From: Fontibacterium sp038145245
GTDB lineage: Bacteria; Pseudomonadota; Alphaproteobacteria; Pelagibacterales; Pelagibacteraceae
Assembly: GCA_038145245.1 (NCBI GenBank)
Contig: JAYQPI010000016.1
Coordinates: 1-16,981 of the forward strand
Direction of reading: 5' to 3'
DNA length: 16,981 bases
Shown: one piece after another, positions 15,998 to 16,981 of the stretch
Layout: each line of letters begins with the position of its first letter
Position numbering within the stretch: the first letter of the stretch is position 1
Notes under the pieces: model-generated
What the model was told of the DNA's origin: nothing
Database searches by the model: none
The model's input: only the letters and a program-made list of their open reading frames with translations
Made by a program: the position numbers and the translations under genes

Positions 15998-16981
15998 AGA
16001 TCAAAAATTAACAATTATATCTAACAAAAAAGTAATTAAAAGATTTGCAGCTGTTGCTGATTCTAATATCTCAGATTTTTCGGAAAAAATTATTGAACAT
16101 AAAAATAAAACTCAAGAAGAAAAACCTTTTATTCTCTCCAAAGATAATCTCGTAAAAGATGAAAATATAGTTCTAGAAAATAAAACAACAATTGAAAAAC
16201 CAGTAGAAGAGAAAATTATTGAACCTGCAGTTATAAAAAAAGTTAATAAAAAATTAAATAATAATATTTTTAAGCTAATTTCTGACGATTATTATTATAA
16301 TAGAGATCCATCAACTCTTGAAATTAGTCATCTAACAAAAATAATTAAAAAAAGAGTTATTCTTAAAGATGTAAGTGTAAGTGTTAATCCCCAAGAAATT
16401 GTTGCTCTACTTGGACCAAATGGTGCTGGTAAGACAACTTTGTTTTCTATAGTCCTTGGGATTTTAAATCCAACCCAAGGTAAAGTCATTTTTAATAATA
16501 AAGTAATTAATGAACTTCCCATTCATATGCGTGCAAAAGAAGGAATTAGTTATCTTCCACAATCTAGATCAATCTTTAGAGGTTTAACTGTGGAAGAAAA
16601 CATAAGAGCAGTTGCAGAAGTTGCTATCAAAGATCAAGAAAAAGAGGACGAATTAGTTGAACATTTATTAAATGAATTTAAAATTGCACACCTTAGAACT
16701 GCTTCAGCATTAAGTCTTTCTGGTGGAGAAGCTAGAAGAGTTGAAATAGCAAGGTGTTTAACAACTTCTCCTAAAGTTTTGTTATTAGACGAACCATTTG
16801 CCGCCTTAGATCCTATTGCAATAATTGAGCTCAAGGAAATGCTTAGACACCTAAAAGATAAAGGTATTAGTATCTTTATTACCGATCATAACGTTAAGGA
16901 AACTCTCGATATTGTTGATAGAGCTTACATTATTAATAATGGGGAATTGATTGCTGAAGGATCTCCAAAAGAAATTGTTGA
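15987..16981 (+). CDS. lptB: LPS export ATPase LptB with long N-terminal extension, 3' end cut by window edge
   Basis: LptB is the ABC ATPase that powers LPS extraction from the inner membrane through LptFG. The frame is open from ATG 15987 to the window end (331 complete codons). Residues from about 111 align with whole LptB: Walker A GPNGAGKTT (143-151), Q-loop LPQSRSIFRGL, signature LSLSGGEARR (242-251), Walker B KVLLLDEPFAALDP (263-276) and the H-switch ITDHNV (H301). About 15-20 residues appear to be missing at the C-terminus. Residues 1-108 are unusual: hydrophilic, rich in Lys, Glu, Asn and Ile, with no membrane segment or recognised domain. No in-frame ATG, GTG or TTG occurs between 15987 and Walker A, so a standard start giving the usual ~240-residue form is not available. 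The ATG lies inside the last codons of lptC (11-nt overlap). Confidence 0.93.
   Translation, partial: MKDKDQKLTIISNKKVIKRFAAVADSNISDFSEKIIEHKNKTQEEKPFILSKDNLVKDENIVLENKTTIEKPVEEKIIEPAVIKKVNKKLNNNIFKLISDDYYYNRDPSTLEISHLTKIIKKRVILKDVSVSVNPQEIVALLGPNGAGKTTLFSIVLGILNPTQGKVIFNNKVINELPIHMRAKEGISYLPQSRSIFRGLTVEENIRAVAEVAIKDQEKEDELVEHLLNEFKIAHLRTASALSLSGGEARRVEIARCLTTSPKVLLLDEPFAALDPIAIIELKEMLRHLKDKGISIFITDHNVKETLDIVDRAYIINNGELIAEGSPKEIV

Noticed and set aside
15987..16310. LptB N-terminal extension read as a fused LptA
   Set aside because: It has no signal peptide and no OstA-like strand-turn pattern, and it would face the cytoplasm rather than the periplasm.
16328..16834. Minus-strand reading frames opposite lptB (16328-16522, 16634-16834), and similar frames opposite infC, thrS, gltB and kpsF
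   Set aside because: They are antisense shadows of clearly conserved genes, with no recognisable protein features of their own.
1..16981. Mobile elements, CRISPR arrays, tRNA/rRNA genes, defence or secondary-metabolite systems
   Set aside because: I looked on both strands and saw no transposase, integrase, regular spaced repeats, tRNA-like cloverleaf or defence genes. The window is filled by core housekeeping genes with uniform composition.

Overview
The window looks like a chromosomal core segment of a streamlined, very AT-rich alphaproteobacterium, most likely SAR11/Pelagibacterales. The grounds are the low GC content and Lys/Asn/Ile-rich proteins, tiny or negative intergenic gaps, and an alphaproteobacterial gene set: an NDUFA9-type complex I accessory protein, an ABHD10-like hydrolase, a short RNase D and kpsF-lptC-lptB. 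This placement is inference from gene content. I see no mobile element, CRISPR array, rRNA/tRNA gene, phage gene or defence system.

Layout. (1) 1-4251, minus strand: a GT4 glycosyltransferase, then thrS-infC-rpmI-rplT, the same translation-gene order as in E. coli. rplT runs off the left edge. infC appears to start at an AUU codon behind a good Shine-Dalgarno, as in E. coli, which implies conserved IF3 autoregulation. (2) 4278-5030, plus strand: an alpha/beta hydrolase diverging from the glycosyltransferase across only 26 bp. (3) 5007-11856, minus strand: gltD-gltB (NADPH-dependent glutamate synthase) followed by an overlapping atypical SDR gene. (4) 11857-12076: the largest non-coding gap, a divergent promoter region. 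(5) 12077-12841, plus: uppP. (6) 12838-13758, minus: a complex I NDUFA9-family SDR. (7) 13806-16981, plus: rnd-kpsF-lptC-lptB, tightly packed, with lptB cut by the right edge.

How the genes work together. The left block makes translation components. gltBD performs the glutamate-forming step of ammonium assimilation. uppP (undecaprenyl carrier recycling), kpsF (arabinose-5-phosphate for Kdo), lptC/lptB (LPS export) and the glycosyltransferase all serve the envelope, so this organism builds an LPS-bearing outer membrane.

Most worth checking: LptB carries about 108 extra, charged, low-complexity N-terminal residues with no internal start codon that would remove them, and neither lptA nor kdsC lies in this locus. 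The rest is ordinary core genome, and I found no convincing previously undescribed system.
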